A stretch of 64,000 bases of DNA. Source: Paramacrobiotus metropolitanus. Its lineage: Eukaryota > Tardigrada > Eutardigrada > Parachela > Macrobiotidae. The stretch's first letter is position 1; every line of letters starts with the position of its first letter. Positions 10,865 through 22,672 of the stretch are shown piece by piece. The notes beneath the pieces were generated by a model, which saw only the letters and a list, made by a program, of their open reading frames with translations, was not told where the DNA came from and searched no databases. Position numbers and translations under genes: made by a program. The stretch covers positions 2,790,001 to 2,854,000 of the forward strand of contig NW_026570226.1 of the NCBI RefSeq assembly GCF_019649055.1, written 5' to 3'.

Positions 10865-13198
10865 ATGGAGCACCACAGAATACTAAGGAGAATTGTTTTC
10901 TCTACATTCTGCCTTACCAGTAAATATACTAATCCTCAACGGAAATGCATAAATATATTTATGCATTATTGCTATGTTTTAGACGTTCTATGCAGTCCCT
11001 TGGCACCTGCACAACAGGAACCTGAACCTCCATTACGAACCAGGAGTAGCTGCGGATATCCGGAACAGTGTTATGAATGGACTTTACTGCCTACCGGCAG
11101 CGATACATTGAGCTGTGATTTTGACAGCGTCCAACAGACCAGTCCCAACGCACTGCTGGATCCTTGTCCCGGCTGGCTCCGGGCATTTTCACTCTATCCG
11201 TACCGGTCCGAGATCCTTCCAAACACGATAGGGATACCTTATTCTCAGTTCGCGCAGTCCAAATGCTACGTCAAAGCCGCCCTCAATTCCGTATACCCAG
11301 ACAGAAAGTCGGCTACCATGAGATCGGCTGTATTCCGACCGAATGGATGCGTTAAACTGCGAACTTCTTTCTGGTACCGGATGTCTGCAGCGCCGATTCT
11401 TACGGGTGACCATGATAAAGATTACTTTCTGGAGTTGGTTGTGCATCATTCGGCAGATAATGCACCGGGCTTCATCCCGACCTGGCAGATTTGGGGCAGC
11501 ACCAGCGATTACGCCACCTTTCCCGGGCCCAATGTGTGGGCAAGGGTCCTAGCGGAATACGATGCGGACGACCAGTTCACTTTGAACTTTTATGCGCATC
11601 ACGGTGACACCTGCAATACGACATGGATCGATTTGGACGGCATAGACACGAGAATAGCGAGTAAAATTTTTTAGGCTTGAGATTTCGACTTGACTAACCC
11701 AGAAAGGTTTAAATTTTTGTTTTCCAGTGCCGACCGAGTGCGCCACTACAACGGTTTTCCCAACCACTGAAACCACCGAGACTTCCGTTTTCTTACCAGA
11801 TACTACTCCGAGTACCGAAACAACGATTACTTTTGACAACAGCACGAGCAACCTGATACCCATCAGCAATTGTCCACTTCCGTGGCCGTGCTATGGATGG
11901 ATAACCATAAGGTCATGCGACATGGGGACGGTAGCTCAAGCAGATAACTCTGTCACCGGTATTATGGGGTGCTCTACTCCTCCAACTGTTACTTGGTACC
12001 GCGGCTATAGATACTACCCATATCAGTTTGATTTGCTCAAAAACAACACCGGTGCTGGTGAGTACGAGATCTTAAATTACGAGCACAAAAGTCTCAGAAG
12101 AGAAATATTATGGTAACGACAAACAAGTACACCACACAGAATTCGTTGTTCCATTTTTAGGGGACATATTTGCCGTGTCACGTTGCACCAGGAGGTCGAC
12201 CGGGTTAACACCCGGCCGAGAGGAAGCCGTGGCTGTCCTGCGTGGACCAATCATCGTCTCCACCGCCTGTATCGTTTACCGTGTCAAGTTTTGGTATCGA
12301 CTTTCCGATTACCCCGTAATTAATCCAGCTAATCCACGGGACGAATTCGTCCTGAAGGTTTTCGTGGAAGACAATGGACAAGCCTTTCCTAATGATCACA
12401 TATGGGGCACAGCGGACGACTATACCGGCGTGAATCCTAATCAGTGGCACTTTGGCCAAGCGATTTTCGGCCGCGACAGAGGCGAACAGTTCACCGTCAA
12501 CTTCCTAGCATACCACAATGACGGCTGTGAGCTGAGCCTAAAAACCATTGCTCTGGATACCATTCAAATTGAGAACGGTAAAATATGGTGGTGAATGTCG
12601 TATGTATCGGTAGGTATAAATATCGTCTCACAGCATGCTAACTGTTTTCATAACGAAGCAAAATCTCCTTACAGCGGTGAGCGTTCCTTATGGCTCGGGT
12701 TTCTGCACGACGACCACTCCGACTTCAGTAACCACTTCCCAATCTAAAGAAACCACAGCACCGCCCACTCAACTGTTCACAACGCCAATGTCACCGCAGT
12801 CCAGCAGCGTCACTCCCGTATCACAGTATTGTGAATTCGGTCCCGCCATTATCACTCGCTGCTCCAACGGCACAGTTACAATGCCCGCAGTGCACCCTGA
12901 TTTGAGTGAGGCCAGCGACGCCGTGTTTGATGGTGACAACACGTACCTGTGTCGAACACATTTGCGCAACTTGCATGCATGGCTACTGGAACAGGCTGCG
13001 AGGACGGTTCCTCACCAACCACCGCACTCGTTCACCACCGTCAGCTGTCAACGAGGAGCGCTGCAGTTTTCCGCGTCCGACCCGGATACTGCACAATCCA
13101 CCGGTTTACAATTCCGGGCGGCTACGGTGGATTTAAAATGTCGAATTATTTTTGCTGGGTTCTTAACGCAGTTGTCATCGTTTAGCAATAACTTGTAA
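10865..13198 (+). CDS. Gene B: secreted MAM-MAM-CTD protein (667 aa)
   Basis: Exons 10865-10919, 10983-11660, 11728-12057, 12161-12577 and 12675-13198; every intron is phase 1 and the sum (2004 nt) is in frame. Order: signal peptide (MEHHRILRRIVFSTFCLT), first MAM-like module in one exon, Thr/Ser-rich linker, second MAM-like module split over two exons (SCDMGTVAQADNS, TWYRGYRYYPYQFDLL, then VSRCT, VKFWYRLSDYP, IWGTADDY, FTVNFLAYHNDGC, KTIALDTIQI), second Thr/Pro-rich linker, and the CTD (CEFGPAIITRC through FAGFLTQL). Linkers look like O-glycosylated stalks. The module-by-exon layout with equal phases is what exon shuffling needs. No membrane segment after the CTD, so it is probably secreted. 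Confidence 0.78.
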
Positions 13199-13631
13199 TT
13201 CGACGCAGGCTTGCGGCGTGCGCCCGGCTATTCCGAGTGTTGTTGTGTATTGGAAACTAGTTTGATTGTTTCACGGAAAACAGGTTTTCTCGTATGCCAC
13301 CGGTTTTTGAAAAGCTTTTCGCTTTTTAATTCGATTCCTGTGAAATCTTGAATTCTAAGGTGGTGAAACAAACGAATATTAATTAATAGTAATTAACAAC
13401 ACACCAAAATTTCTGGTACGGGCGCCAGCAGTCATGCTTCTGAAATTTAAAGGAAGGCAAAAACAAAGTCTTGCGGCATATTGTTAGTAATGCCACCTGT
13501 TCAAACAGGAGCGACTTTGGAAACAAAAACACATTGGATCAGCTCATAATCTCACTGGCCACCATGGCACATTAATAGTAAACGATCCCGTTATAGCCGT
13601 TAAAGTCCGGAAATTATACCCACGCCGTGGC
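13199..13631. other. Convergent intergenic region
   Basis: Lies between the 3' ends of gene B (plus) and the MAM adhesion GPCR (minus). AT-rich; no feature supported. Confidence 0.4.
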
Positions 13632-16600
13632 TCACATCCGACTGTTGTATTTATTGCTGCTTATGCTCTTAGAACTCCGACCTGAAATTATCCCTTGGAA
13701 GATGATAATGTACACCGCCTGCGATCCACAGGCGACAGTCAGCAATAGGACGAAGATGTACTGCAGCGTCTGGTCAACGAAGCAGGAGAAGAGCACCAGC
13801 CACACGCTCAACCAGATCAACCCCATCAAACCGGTATTAATAATCACGCCGTACAACCTATGCTTGACAGAATCGGCATCTTTCCCTTCAGCATTTTCAC
13901 CGACTGAAAGCCCTTTCCGACGCTTCCTCAAGGCTAATAAAAGCAGAAACATCACACAACGAAATTCTTAATTTACAGGAAAAGAAGTTGGCGCAAATTT
14001 AATAGGCTGGCTTGACTTACTGTAAATATACGCTAGCACCGCAGCGATGTTCAGTACCCCGGCAGCTGATAGTGGCACAATGAAAGTCACCCAGGGAATC
14101 CATAGATGATCGCCGTTCAGCCAACACCTACTCGCAAATAGCACTACACAAAGATGTTTCGATTCTGCATCGAAATCGAAACATCGCTGGGATGTTTCGA
14201 CTGCGCAAAGTATTATTAAGGTTTTTGTTACCATTTCTCATGGTCTGCATAACCGTAACCACCAAGAGATATGGTAAATGTCTCAGAAAAATGCGGCATG
14301 GAGGCGAGAAGCGGAAACACGCTGGGAACAACTACAACATAATAAAGAAGAGCTATACAGTTAGCCGAACGCGCCTACAGGCGTACAGAAAACCAAAGAA
14401 ACAGCACAGACTTGTCGCGGCAAACCAAGTTTTCACTCTAAATGCATGATACGTGTCTCCTGGCAGGTGATGTCGTCTCCCGTACTGTTCGGGATACAAT
14501 ATGACTTGAATAAGTTGAGCGGTTTGAACCGCTGTCCATCCAGTGCTCATCAGCGCAAACCAGTGCACCAAGATGCCACTTGCCAGGCAGAATTTTTGTC
14601 CGCACAATACAGGCGCGTAAACGATTAACTGGGAAAAAATCGTGAAGAGATACATTCCAAACAGCGCTATCCACAAACCCATCCGTGTAAACGTCACTTT
14701 CGTCGCAAATAACACTACGCCGCAAAATTCTGGCCCTACAAAAGTTTCACAGTTTCCGAAAATTCTAAGGAAATATGTAATACGATACACCCAAACAAGA
14801 AAACAATACTACCCACATTACGATGAACAGAGCAAAAAGGCAACATGCTGCCGCCACGATTGTCGTTGCTGTCGTCACAACGGCTAAATCCAGTGTAAGT
14901 GGTTTATCCTTGGGAATGAATGATCTCGACAAACTGCCGCACAGCGTCAACAGTAGGGAGAAAGGCGTTAAATGATCGCAGGTGCATTCCACGGTTGTAC
15001 TGTCCCATTTGGCCTGTTTAGCAATCATCCGGCAACCGTCTTCAGACCACTGCTTTGAGGTATAGTTGAGGGAGGTACATTGGTGTTGCCTCCTTGCTCC
15101 GGATGGGTACTGAAAGCATTACAGTGTGCGGCGCAGATACAATAAACGTATTTAAATGTCTTTACGACTTACTTCAAACAGAATATCCACATTGTGTCGA
15201 ATGGTGATTATATCTTTCCTATTAAGTCTGTAGCCCAATGATGCCAGTAGAACTATCGGGCTTGACCTTTCGCTCAGCTCATTTGTTGGAACGTACTTAG
15301 CAAATTTGAATGACTGCATAGCAGACAGCGAAAGGGAGAACTTTGCTGGTGTCGCATTCACAGCTTGTCCTGTTAAAAGAATTAGTTTCCTTACATAATC
15401 CTTAGCTATTCTGAACTAATTTTCGATGAAGAGTCTAGCGTATTACGAAATTAGTAAGTCGTGCATTTTCCCGTCGAACTCGTAGAGTGACCATAAAATC
15501 AACCGAGCAAAAAAAAACTGTAGTAGCTTACGTAAATCTTCAAAGGCTTCTTGCAGCGCTTCCGTTTTAAACTCAATACTGGCCACGGATGCGGACTTGC
15601 CATCCGCCAAAACCGTAATTCCCGTTTCTCGAATGAACCCATTGACTTCCATTTTTGTCGTGAAATTAAATTGTTCAAACCGGGATGAACCATTGATCAG
15701 CACTGCATGGACATGTGCCACAGAAAACGAGCTGTTGAACATGTATGGTTCGTCGTTCGGTGGCAAATTTTTGTACACATCTTCCAGTGCTTGGTAGATG
15801 GTCGCTGCCGCGTCGTACCCATCGTTGTTGGTTTCCGGTGCTTTCAGTTTTCCCGTCACCTCCGCGATAAGTATTTGGTCGACGATCTCCAGAAGTGCGT
15901 CAACTGCCTTTTCTTGTGCACTTTCCGGTAAGCCTGGTGGTATTTCGGTTTCAGCAAACTCGTGGAAAAAATTTGCGATTGTCAAGACATCGTGGAAACC
16001 GAGGTAGACAGAGTTATTTCTGACCGCTGTCTGAATGATGTTGAGCACGTTGTGTGGAGACTGTGAATAGTAGATGATGCTGTCCGGATACGAGCTCTTA
16101 TTGGTGACTTTCTGCAGTTCCGCAGAAACAGAAGACAATAAATTTATTGGAGACGTTACCGCACTTCTGGTTGTCGAGAGTGCTGTCGTGGTGGGTGCAA
16201 TGGTTGACTTTGTACAATTATTTACTGTAAAAGAAAGTAACCCAACTAAAACTAAGGGTTATTGTAATTAATTAATACGGAGTCGTAACTCGGAAGCACT
16301 CTAATCGAAATTTTCAGCAGCATAACGTTAAAAATTCGTCTACTGCTAACCTTCAAAAATTTCAATGGCATCCAGCGCTAAGGCTGTAGCACCGGGCTGA
16401 TCCGGCTGACATTTCCCTGTGTGGTGTGAAAGGAAAGAAAAACTCACAAACGGAGAAATATTTCCTGATGCATTCCAGTCATGGGGTTTGTAGTCCAACG
16501 CGTTTATCTCCCCGTAATGCCATTCGTCAGGAGTGGGAGATTCATAAGCTTCACCCACCCAAAGCACCCACATACTGATCATTTGATCCATATTCCCTTG

Positions 16601-17294
16601 GTAATCGTAATAATCTATGAGCACATTGAGCATATCATCGAGCAAGGTAATATTTCCTGCCCCGAAAGACAGGCGATACCAGTACGAGAGCATCAAAGAG
16701 CGATCAGGTTCTGGTGGATAATAAACTGGCGCGGTGGTCAGTAACGCCATAAGATCGTAGGAAGAAGCATCCACCGGTGAAGTGTCTGAAGTTGGGTTCA
16801 TGGTGCAACGCGAAACAGCCATCACGCCATCTAAGAACAGTAAAGGCGAACACTTTGTTTGGCACCTTGTTTAGCGCTAGGAACGTTGAGTTTCAACGGG
16901 AAAGCAGTGCCCAACAAGACGTACCGCTCTCGCTGTCGAAACCGTCGGCCGATTGAATTAAATCAAACTGATAGACTCCATAGGGACTATAGATGCCGGT
17001 ATCGTTGTAGTTACGACGATACCATGTACCTCCCGGCTGTTGCGAGCAGGCCTCAATGACAGCGCTGGAGTTGTCCGGCTGGGCTTCGGTCCCCATATCG
17101 CATGACGCCAGCAATTCCATACTGTAATAACACTCTGTTGATAGCAGAGGGTCCGCTGAAGCATTGCTGGATACGACTGGCTGGTCAACTGAGAGAGCAG
17201 CTGCAATAATCAGCAGAAGTATGTGATACAGCTGATATAGGAACGAAATAGCATAACCATTTCTAAGAAAAAGGGAGCACTGTAAACTCGGCAC
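13632..17294 (-). CDS. Adhesion GPCR with MAM-like ectodomain (about 931 aa)
   Basis: Exons (minus): 17294-16925, 16830-16351, 16224-15532, 15369-15173, 15109-14791, 14735-14408, 14127-14021, 13933-13632; phases agree and the sum is 2796 nt. Order: signal or anchor segment (YHILLLIIAAALS), a MAM-like module over two exons (SCDMGTEAQPDNS, YQFDLIQ, then VSRCT, LSYWYRLS, W.LWVG, ALALDAIEI), Thr-rich linker, GAIN region, GPS (W..DGC...TVECTCDHLTPFSLLL, HL-T cleavage site intact), seven membrane segments including CWLNGDH in the second outer loop and a short tail. The MAM half-exon boundary is the same as in gene B. A surface receptor with autoproteolysis is expected. The exact TM1/TM2 junction (14791/14735) is the least certain. 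Confidence 0.8.
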
Positions 17295-17715
17295 GGGTGC
17301 TTAAATTTGCAAGTCCTTCATCGCTAACATGTGCGGTTTAACCAATAATTTATCCTTGAATTTATTTTTGTGGAACAGAGAGCCATACCGAATAACAAGA
17401 ATGTGGAAAGGTATCTAACACACATGCCGGGATGAGTCAACAGGGAATTAAGCGGCCTCGAAAGCATTGATATTGATAGCTGCATCTGAGGTAAAAACAC
17501 GATAGATTTGTGCATCACAAAGTGCATTGGAAAATATCGTGCTGCGAATATTTGTTCTAGAAATTATAATAACGTTCAGAACACTGGGTCCATTCCACAC
17601 GATTCCTCGCGCAACCCAGGTAGCAATTTCCCATCATCTCGCAAGGAGTTATGTATTTAGGATTACCACAGTTGGGGCTTTCTCTTCAAATCTTTTTAGA
17701 AAGTGGTAATATGAG

Positions 17716-17720
17716 GATGT
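17716..17720. repeat. 5-bp target-site duplication (left)
   Basis: GATGT directly before the left LTR, repeated at 19000-19004 directly after the right LTR. Confidence 0.85.
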
Positions 17721-17854
17721 TGTGATGTACTGTAACCTTGCGGTTGGCAACGGTATGGTTGCCAACCTAGATGTACGTACGCAGGTCACTATTTGACCAT
17801 CAGTTGACTGCCGGCGATGATGAAGTAAAGTTGTATTTTTATGAATACATGACA
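17721..17854 (+). repeat. Left LTR, 134 bp
   Basis: Identical to 18866-18999; TG...CA ends. Confidence 0.9.
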
Positions 17855-17890
17855 TTGGCGTGAAGGCCTAAGATCATTTAAAAGGCAACT

Positions 17891-18754
17891 ATGTCTACGC
17901 CTACGGGTGATACTAGCAGTGCCGCACGGCCTCCATCACTATCCGCAGCCACTGCTGCTGCCGGAGCGGAAGCGGGAAAGGGACAACAATTATTAAGGAT
18001 TGTGCCGTTTGACCCCGCCACGATGGAATGGCCGTACTGGAAGCTGAGATTGAAGAATCATCTCTTCCTGATCAAAGTACCGACGGATTACCATGTGGCT
18101 TTTCTTCTGGATGCCCTGAGTCCGGAGCCATTCGAACTTTTGGCAAAGATGTGCAAGCCGCAAGAACCGATGGATTTACCGATCGCCGACCTATACGCAC
18201 GCCTGGATTCTGCTTACACGGTACCGACAATGTGGATCGCCCAGTGGGTGAAATTCTTTAGTACAAAGCAGAAGCCAGAAGCGACCTTGATCCAGTTCTC
18301 GTGTGACCTTCGGGCGAAGGCGGAGACATGTAACTTTCCGGACGACGTAAGGGAGAAGAATATGATTGCAGCATTCGTCATGGGGCTGAAAGATGAAGTG
18401 GCGACGAAGAAGCTCTGTACAAAGTCGTTGGCAACACTTCAGGACGCCTTGAATGCTGCCATTGAAATAGAAATGACCAGAAAAGAGTTGCAAATGGACG
18501 ATATGAAAACTGAAGTCTACAAGATTTCCCAGAAAGGAAGGAAGAACAGTCAGGGTGCCGGGAAAGAGTGTTACCGGTGTGGCCGCCGCAACCATTCCCC
18601 GGGCAGCTGTTACTTCCGCGACAAGCGGTGCAACACTTGTGACGAAAAGGGCATTCGTCCCGGAAGTGTCCCGAGCGAACGAGTAACAAGTACATTTCCG
18701 CCGAGGAGCGAAGGCCATACGACATCCTGTAACTTTGAGCTCCAGTCGGGATGA
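17891..18754 (+). CDS. Gag-like protein of the LTR element (287 aa)
   Basis: Starts 36 bases after the left LTR. Residues about 38-210 resemble Gag of metazoan Ty3/mag-type elements: an F.......W..WK.RL opening, an acidic-basic helical core, a FSTKQKPEATLIQFSCDLRA stretch and a closing AFVMGLKDE. A canonical CCHC zinc knuckle follows (CYRCGRRNHSPGSC, C-x2-C-x4-H-x4-C) and then the start of a second knuckle (CNTCDEKG) that loses its pattern, as if deletion of pol began there. Probable role: capsid or nucleocapsid that packages the element RNA. No pol is present downstream before the LTR. Confidence 0.82.
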   Translation: MSTPTGDTSSAARPPSLSAATAAAGAEAGKGQQLLRIVPFDPATMEWPYWKLRLKNHLFLIKVPTDYHVAFLLDALSPEPFELLAKMCKPQEPMDLPIADLYARLDSAYTVPTMWIAQWVKFFSTKQKPEATLIQFSCDLRAKAETCNFPDDVREKNMIAAFVMGLKDEVATKKLCTKSLATLQDALNAAIEIEMTRKELQMDDMKTEVYKISQKGRKNSQGAGKECYRCGRRNHSPGSCYFRDKRCNTCDEKGIRPGSVPSERVTSTFPPRSEGHTTSCNFELQSG

Positions 18755-18865
18755 ACGCATGGAAAGCGCCGGCGAGTAAAGTTTACCATGTTGATGTATT
18801 AATTTGTACGTTTGTACGACTAAGGTCATAACCTTTTTTTTCTTTTTTTTTATAAGAAAGAAAGG

Positions 18866-18999
18866 TGTGATGTACTGTAACCTTGCGGTTGGCAACGGTA
18901 TGGTTGCCAACCTAGATGTACGTACGCAGGTCACTATTTGACCATCAGTTGACTGCCGGCGATGATGAAGTAAAGTTGTATTTTTATGAATACATGACA
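18866..18999 (+). repeat. Right LTR, 134 bp
   Basis: Identical to 17721-17854 and preceded by the purine tract at 18854-18865; followed by the GATGT duplication. Confidence 0.9.
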
Positions 19000-20265
19000 G
19001 ATGTGAACATTAATGATGATGTGATCGCCTTCACAATTACTAAGTGCAATTGGTGGTTGATTACAGTATTTTCGTTAAGACTTTCCCAGGTTAAGAAATC
19101 GTCAAGATCATAGAAAATAGTTATGCTGCTAAGTGCTAGCGGTAATCTTTGCAGCCGCATAAAGCAAATACTTCCGCAGCTATGATAAAATACTGTAAAT
19201 ACAGAAATCATATATGATGTATCTAGCTTTCGCGTACGGTATCGTTGTATTGTATCTTTCGTACACGCAGTCATAACTGATAAGAAATAAGAGCCGAGAT
19301 ATAGATGCTTTTTTGGCTTTCTATTGTAAATATTGCTAAACGGTTTTAGCGAGAATAGCGTTTACTTTTCGACAATAGGACAGCCGACAGCGGGAAACTA
19401 AACGTAGATTGGCAACGTAGACGTAGTAAACGTAGATTAGACTGACGTTCCACCATTGTCTGATGCGTCAACCGCAGCGCGTGCGCTTTGTGTTCCAAGA
19501 AGCTCAGACTCCCGAGTGGATGACTGTGCCAATGAAGATGGTAACTCTCTGCTCGTATGTTTGTAATGATTATGGGTAACACCGTCACGTTCGTAAGTAT
19601 TGCAAGGTTTTGATATCTTCACAACAGCGCTAATACCGAGCAACAACTAGCTATTATAAAAGGAAGGAGGCTGCCAAACGTAGCAATCAATGGCAGAGTA
19701 CATACGGACATACCGTACATAGCGCTGAACTCGGGCAAGGTCAGTTATAATATCTAAGTGAATACGTATCTGTAAATTGTCAGTACTGCAAGGACATCAA
19801 ACACATGATAGCTAGTCTTCGCTTGTATAGTTTTACGTGACCACTTTGATCCATAAACAGCGCTGTTACAAAATAGTAGTATCTGGCTCATTAAGAACGA
19901 GTGACAGTTCAGAAACGAAAGACACGAGTTCAGCCTCTATTGGTCCTAATATTGATACGTATGTCAGCCAGTACGATGAACTGCAACGGAAGATGACCGA
20001 TTCCGGTCTAGGACATCCGGCCCAGAATTCAACTCAAGCGTCTTTATCTCGTACGTCTTCTTGCTGCTTTTACTGTTATAACAAATATTACCATCTTATA
20101 GCAGCGTTGCTGTAAATAGTACAGCTTGAAGGCAAAAACTATACTGTATCTTGAGATTGTCGACCGGAGCGAAGCGAAGGTCCTCTTAATTCAACACCAA
20201 TGCATTCGTTGATTTCTGTCCGTTACGGAACTTCGTTACGGAAGTGCGTTACGGAAGTAACAGTG

Positions 20266-20318
20266 TGACGTCACCGCAGCCGACAGCGATGACGTCATCG
20301 CTGGCCACCGTGACGTAA
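20266..20318. promoter_or_regulatory. Cluster of CRE-like sites
   Basis: Two full TGACGTCA sites (20266-20273 and 20290-20297), the second inside an 18-bp perfect palindrome AGCGATGACGTCATCGCT (20285-20302), plus TGACGTAA at 20311. This is the consensus for ATF/CREB bZIP factors. No nearby gene is identified, so the target is unknown; it could also be part of a repeat. Confidence 0.35.
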
Positions 20319-20810
20319 CGGCTCTATAGAGGGGCACTGCAGTCATTGATTTCTGTCCGTTACGGAACTGCGTGACGAAAGTAACGCCGTGACGTCGCGG
20401 TGTGACAGTGCGTCAAGCCGCGGCGTCCGTCCGCGGATGTTGTTTTGTTGCCTGCTCGGAAATAAGTTCTTGTAGATATAATTTTAGAATGCCTACAGGC
20501 ACCCTTTTTGCACCCACTTAGGCTACAGGCACCCCTTCTCGATTAATTTATTTCCTGCACCCCGTCGCGTGCGAAAGCCAGAGGCAGCCCCCATTGTCCG
20601 CTGCTAAGTTTTAAGGTCGAATTTTCTTTACCTTTGGGAATTTCGCCTGCTCATACGGTTTAACTTGCCGCCACATTACACCCGGCAGAGATAGGTTGAA
20701 GCCAGAAGGGTGTGCAAACCGGTTTTGTATGTCCAAACTTGCAGAACTTCCGCCTAAACGATTCGTAAAGGCACTATGTGTCCAGGTACTGCATGGCGCA
20801 GATCAGTTTA

Positions 20811-20845
20811 TTTTGTCTCATAAGCGATAATATTATGAGACAAAA
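20811..20845. repeat. 13-bp perfect inverted repeat
   Basis: TTTTGTCTCATAA and its reverse complement TTATGAGACAAAA separated by 9 bases. Could be a miniature element terminus or a hairpin in a transcript. Confidence 0.5.
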
Positions 20846-22672
20846 CGTCTTTGGGAACCAAAAAACTGTCAAAAAATCTTTGTTACACCTCCGGAAAAAA
20901 AATAAAATGTGCGCCTTTCCCCTGAATAAACGAGGTTCAAGATCCATCTAATAGAAATGGGGCGCCTGTATTAAAATAGGGTGCAAAAGTCGGTGGCTCT
21001 AACAAGCGGGGGTGAAAACGTTGCCGATAGTCTCACCCTATAATTTTTTGTCCGTTACGCAAGTAACGAATAACTGTCGATGTGAAATACATCTCAGGTG
21101 TTTTCGTAATTCGTAATGGTTACCGGCAGTACTGACACCGGCAAAAATATCTCCTCTGACAGTTTTTCTTTTCTCCTAAGACCCCATCGCTGAAATAGTA
21201 ACCTTTTGGTAATATTCTGCGAAATCAATGATCTGCATGATAAAACCCCGGTAACTTCACCCCCTTGTCTGTCCATTAGAAGGTTGAAACCCTTAGCTGC
21301 GCTTCCATACCCGTCGTTATTATTGCCTTTAAAACATATCTTTAAGACACCGTTTTATCTCTAAAGGTCGCACGTTCATAATTTTTATCCAATAGTTGGT
21401 AAATTTGAGGATTTTGATACCAAATGATTTAACAGCCCTAACACTAACTCCATTTCCCGATCTTTCGCGTTAACTTGTGCAACTGAAGTAACTCTGGGGT
21501 TTCGTTTAAATGTTACATACCAAAATAAGTGTCCTGTCGGCAACTTATTAATCTTTCTCCCTTCTCGACCACTTCTTTCAAAACGATATCTCTTAACCGT
21601 TCTAGCTCCAATGGGGTTTTTGTGGACAAGCAAATTTTAAAAAGTTTTAAAAAACGTTGTAAAAGTATCTTTGTTGAGTCACGCCTTAATGTAAGTTTGT
21701 AACTGTAAAATTTTGAGCTTACCTTTTTTATTTAAAGCCAACGAAATTTTACCAGTTGCCTTGCCTGCGTCATGTGGTGGACTTTTGTCAGTATTCTATA
21801 ACTGTCTCAGCCGTAACTGTCAAAACTTACAAACCCATTCTTAACAAATAAACGGCAAACTCGCTTCACGTAACAATTTTTCCGTAGTGGACATTTCGTT
21901 TAAGCCTCGCTCCGGTCTGCCAATGCACGCAAACGTGCATTTTTCTAGTAAAAGAACCGTTTCAAAACGGGCGGTACTTCATAGGAAACTACAGAAGGCG
22001 GCCGTTTAAATTGGGCATATGTCGTATAGACCACCATCACTTATCGTTGGCCAGCTGGTCGTCGCGGTGCATATCTGAATAACGATTATTTCTTGCAACG
22101 CAAACCGAAGTCAGCTCACTTCGTTAAACACCAGTAACACGCACACTGCAGATGCAAGATACAGTACAACAGAAATGACTAAGAGAGAAAATATATATGC
22201 AATCCGTTTTTAAATTAATATTATCCTTATCGCCACAAATGGCAACGTAAACAAAAATGGATAAGGAGCGGATAAAGCAAAGGTCACCGCCAAATTATTA
22301 ATTGTCACGGCCGTGCCCTATGACTTGTGTCATCCAACTACCAGTCAGGCTTACGAAGCAGCTTTACGTTGCCGGCACATGTGCGGAGTGCGGACTGCAC
22401 CATTGTCGGTCTGGGAGGCGACGGTGGCGATTAGGCAGCCGAAAGCGGATATGTAACTACATGTAGCGATCGCCGGTGTCTGCGTTAATGCGAAAGGAAG
22501 GTACGGCGTGCCCTGCAGCATGGGGCGAACCGTCTGATGCATGCCGCTGGAGACCATAATGACCAACGTTGCAGTTAGCAGTCGGATCTACGAGTTTGGG
22601 TAATCTGCCTTAGTATAGTGAGCTGTAGATTTATACGGCATAACAGCCTTCCTGCAGCGTACATACGTACCT

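Larger units (their letters stand above)
17721..18999 (+). mobile_element. Complete gag-only LTR retroelement (TR-GAG type, Ty3-like)
   Basis: A 1279-bp element with two identical 134-bp LTRs (17721-17854, 18866-18999) starting TG and ending CA, a 5-bp target duplication GATGT, a likely primer binding site TGGCGTGAAGGCC one base after the left LTR, and a purine tract AAGAAAGAAAGG touching the right LTR. It carries only a Gag-like frame and no protease, reverse transcriptase or integrase. The LTR holds a 10-bp perfect hairpin (17742-17751 with 17758-17767). Identical LTRs mean recent insertion; mobility must have used enzymes from another element. It sits about 430 bp upstream of the MAM adhesion GPCR start. 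Confidence 0.88.
19005..22672. other. Long intergenic region with short repeats
   Basis: No gene supported over 3.6 kb. Contains duplicated GTCCGTTACG-type units (about 20211-20270 and 20345-20400), CRE-like palindromes at 20266-20318 and a 13-bp stem hairpin at 20811-20845. Confidence 0.45.

Noticed and set aside
22351-22566. Hydrophobic minus frame after the gustatory-receptor-like gene, a possible extra membrane exon
   Set aside because: The preceding exon ends in a stop (22675-22673) in the frame that joins in phase; no junction supports adding it.
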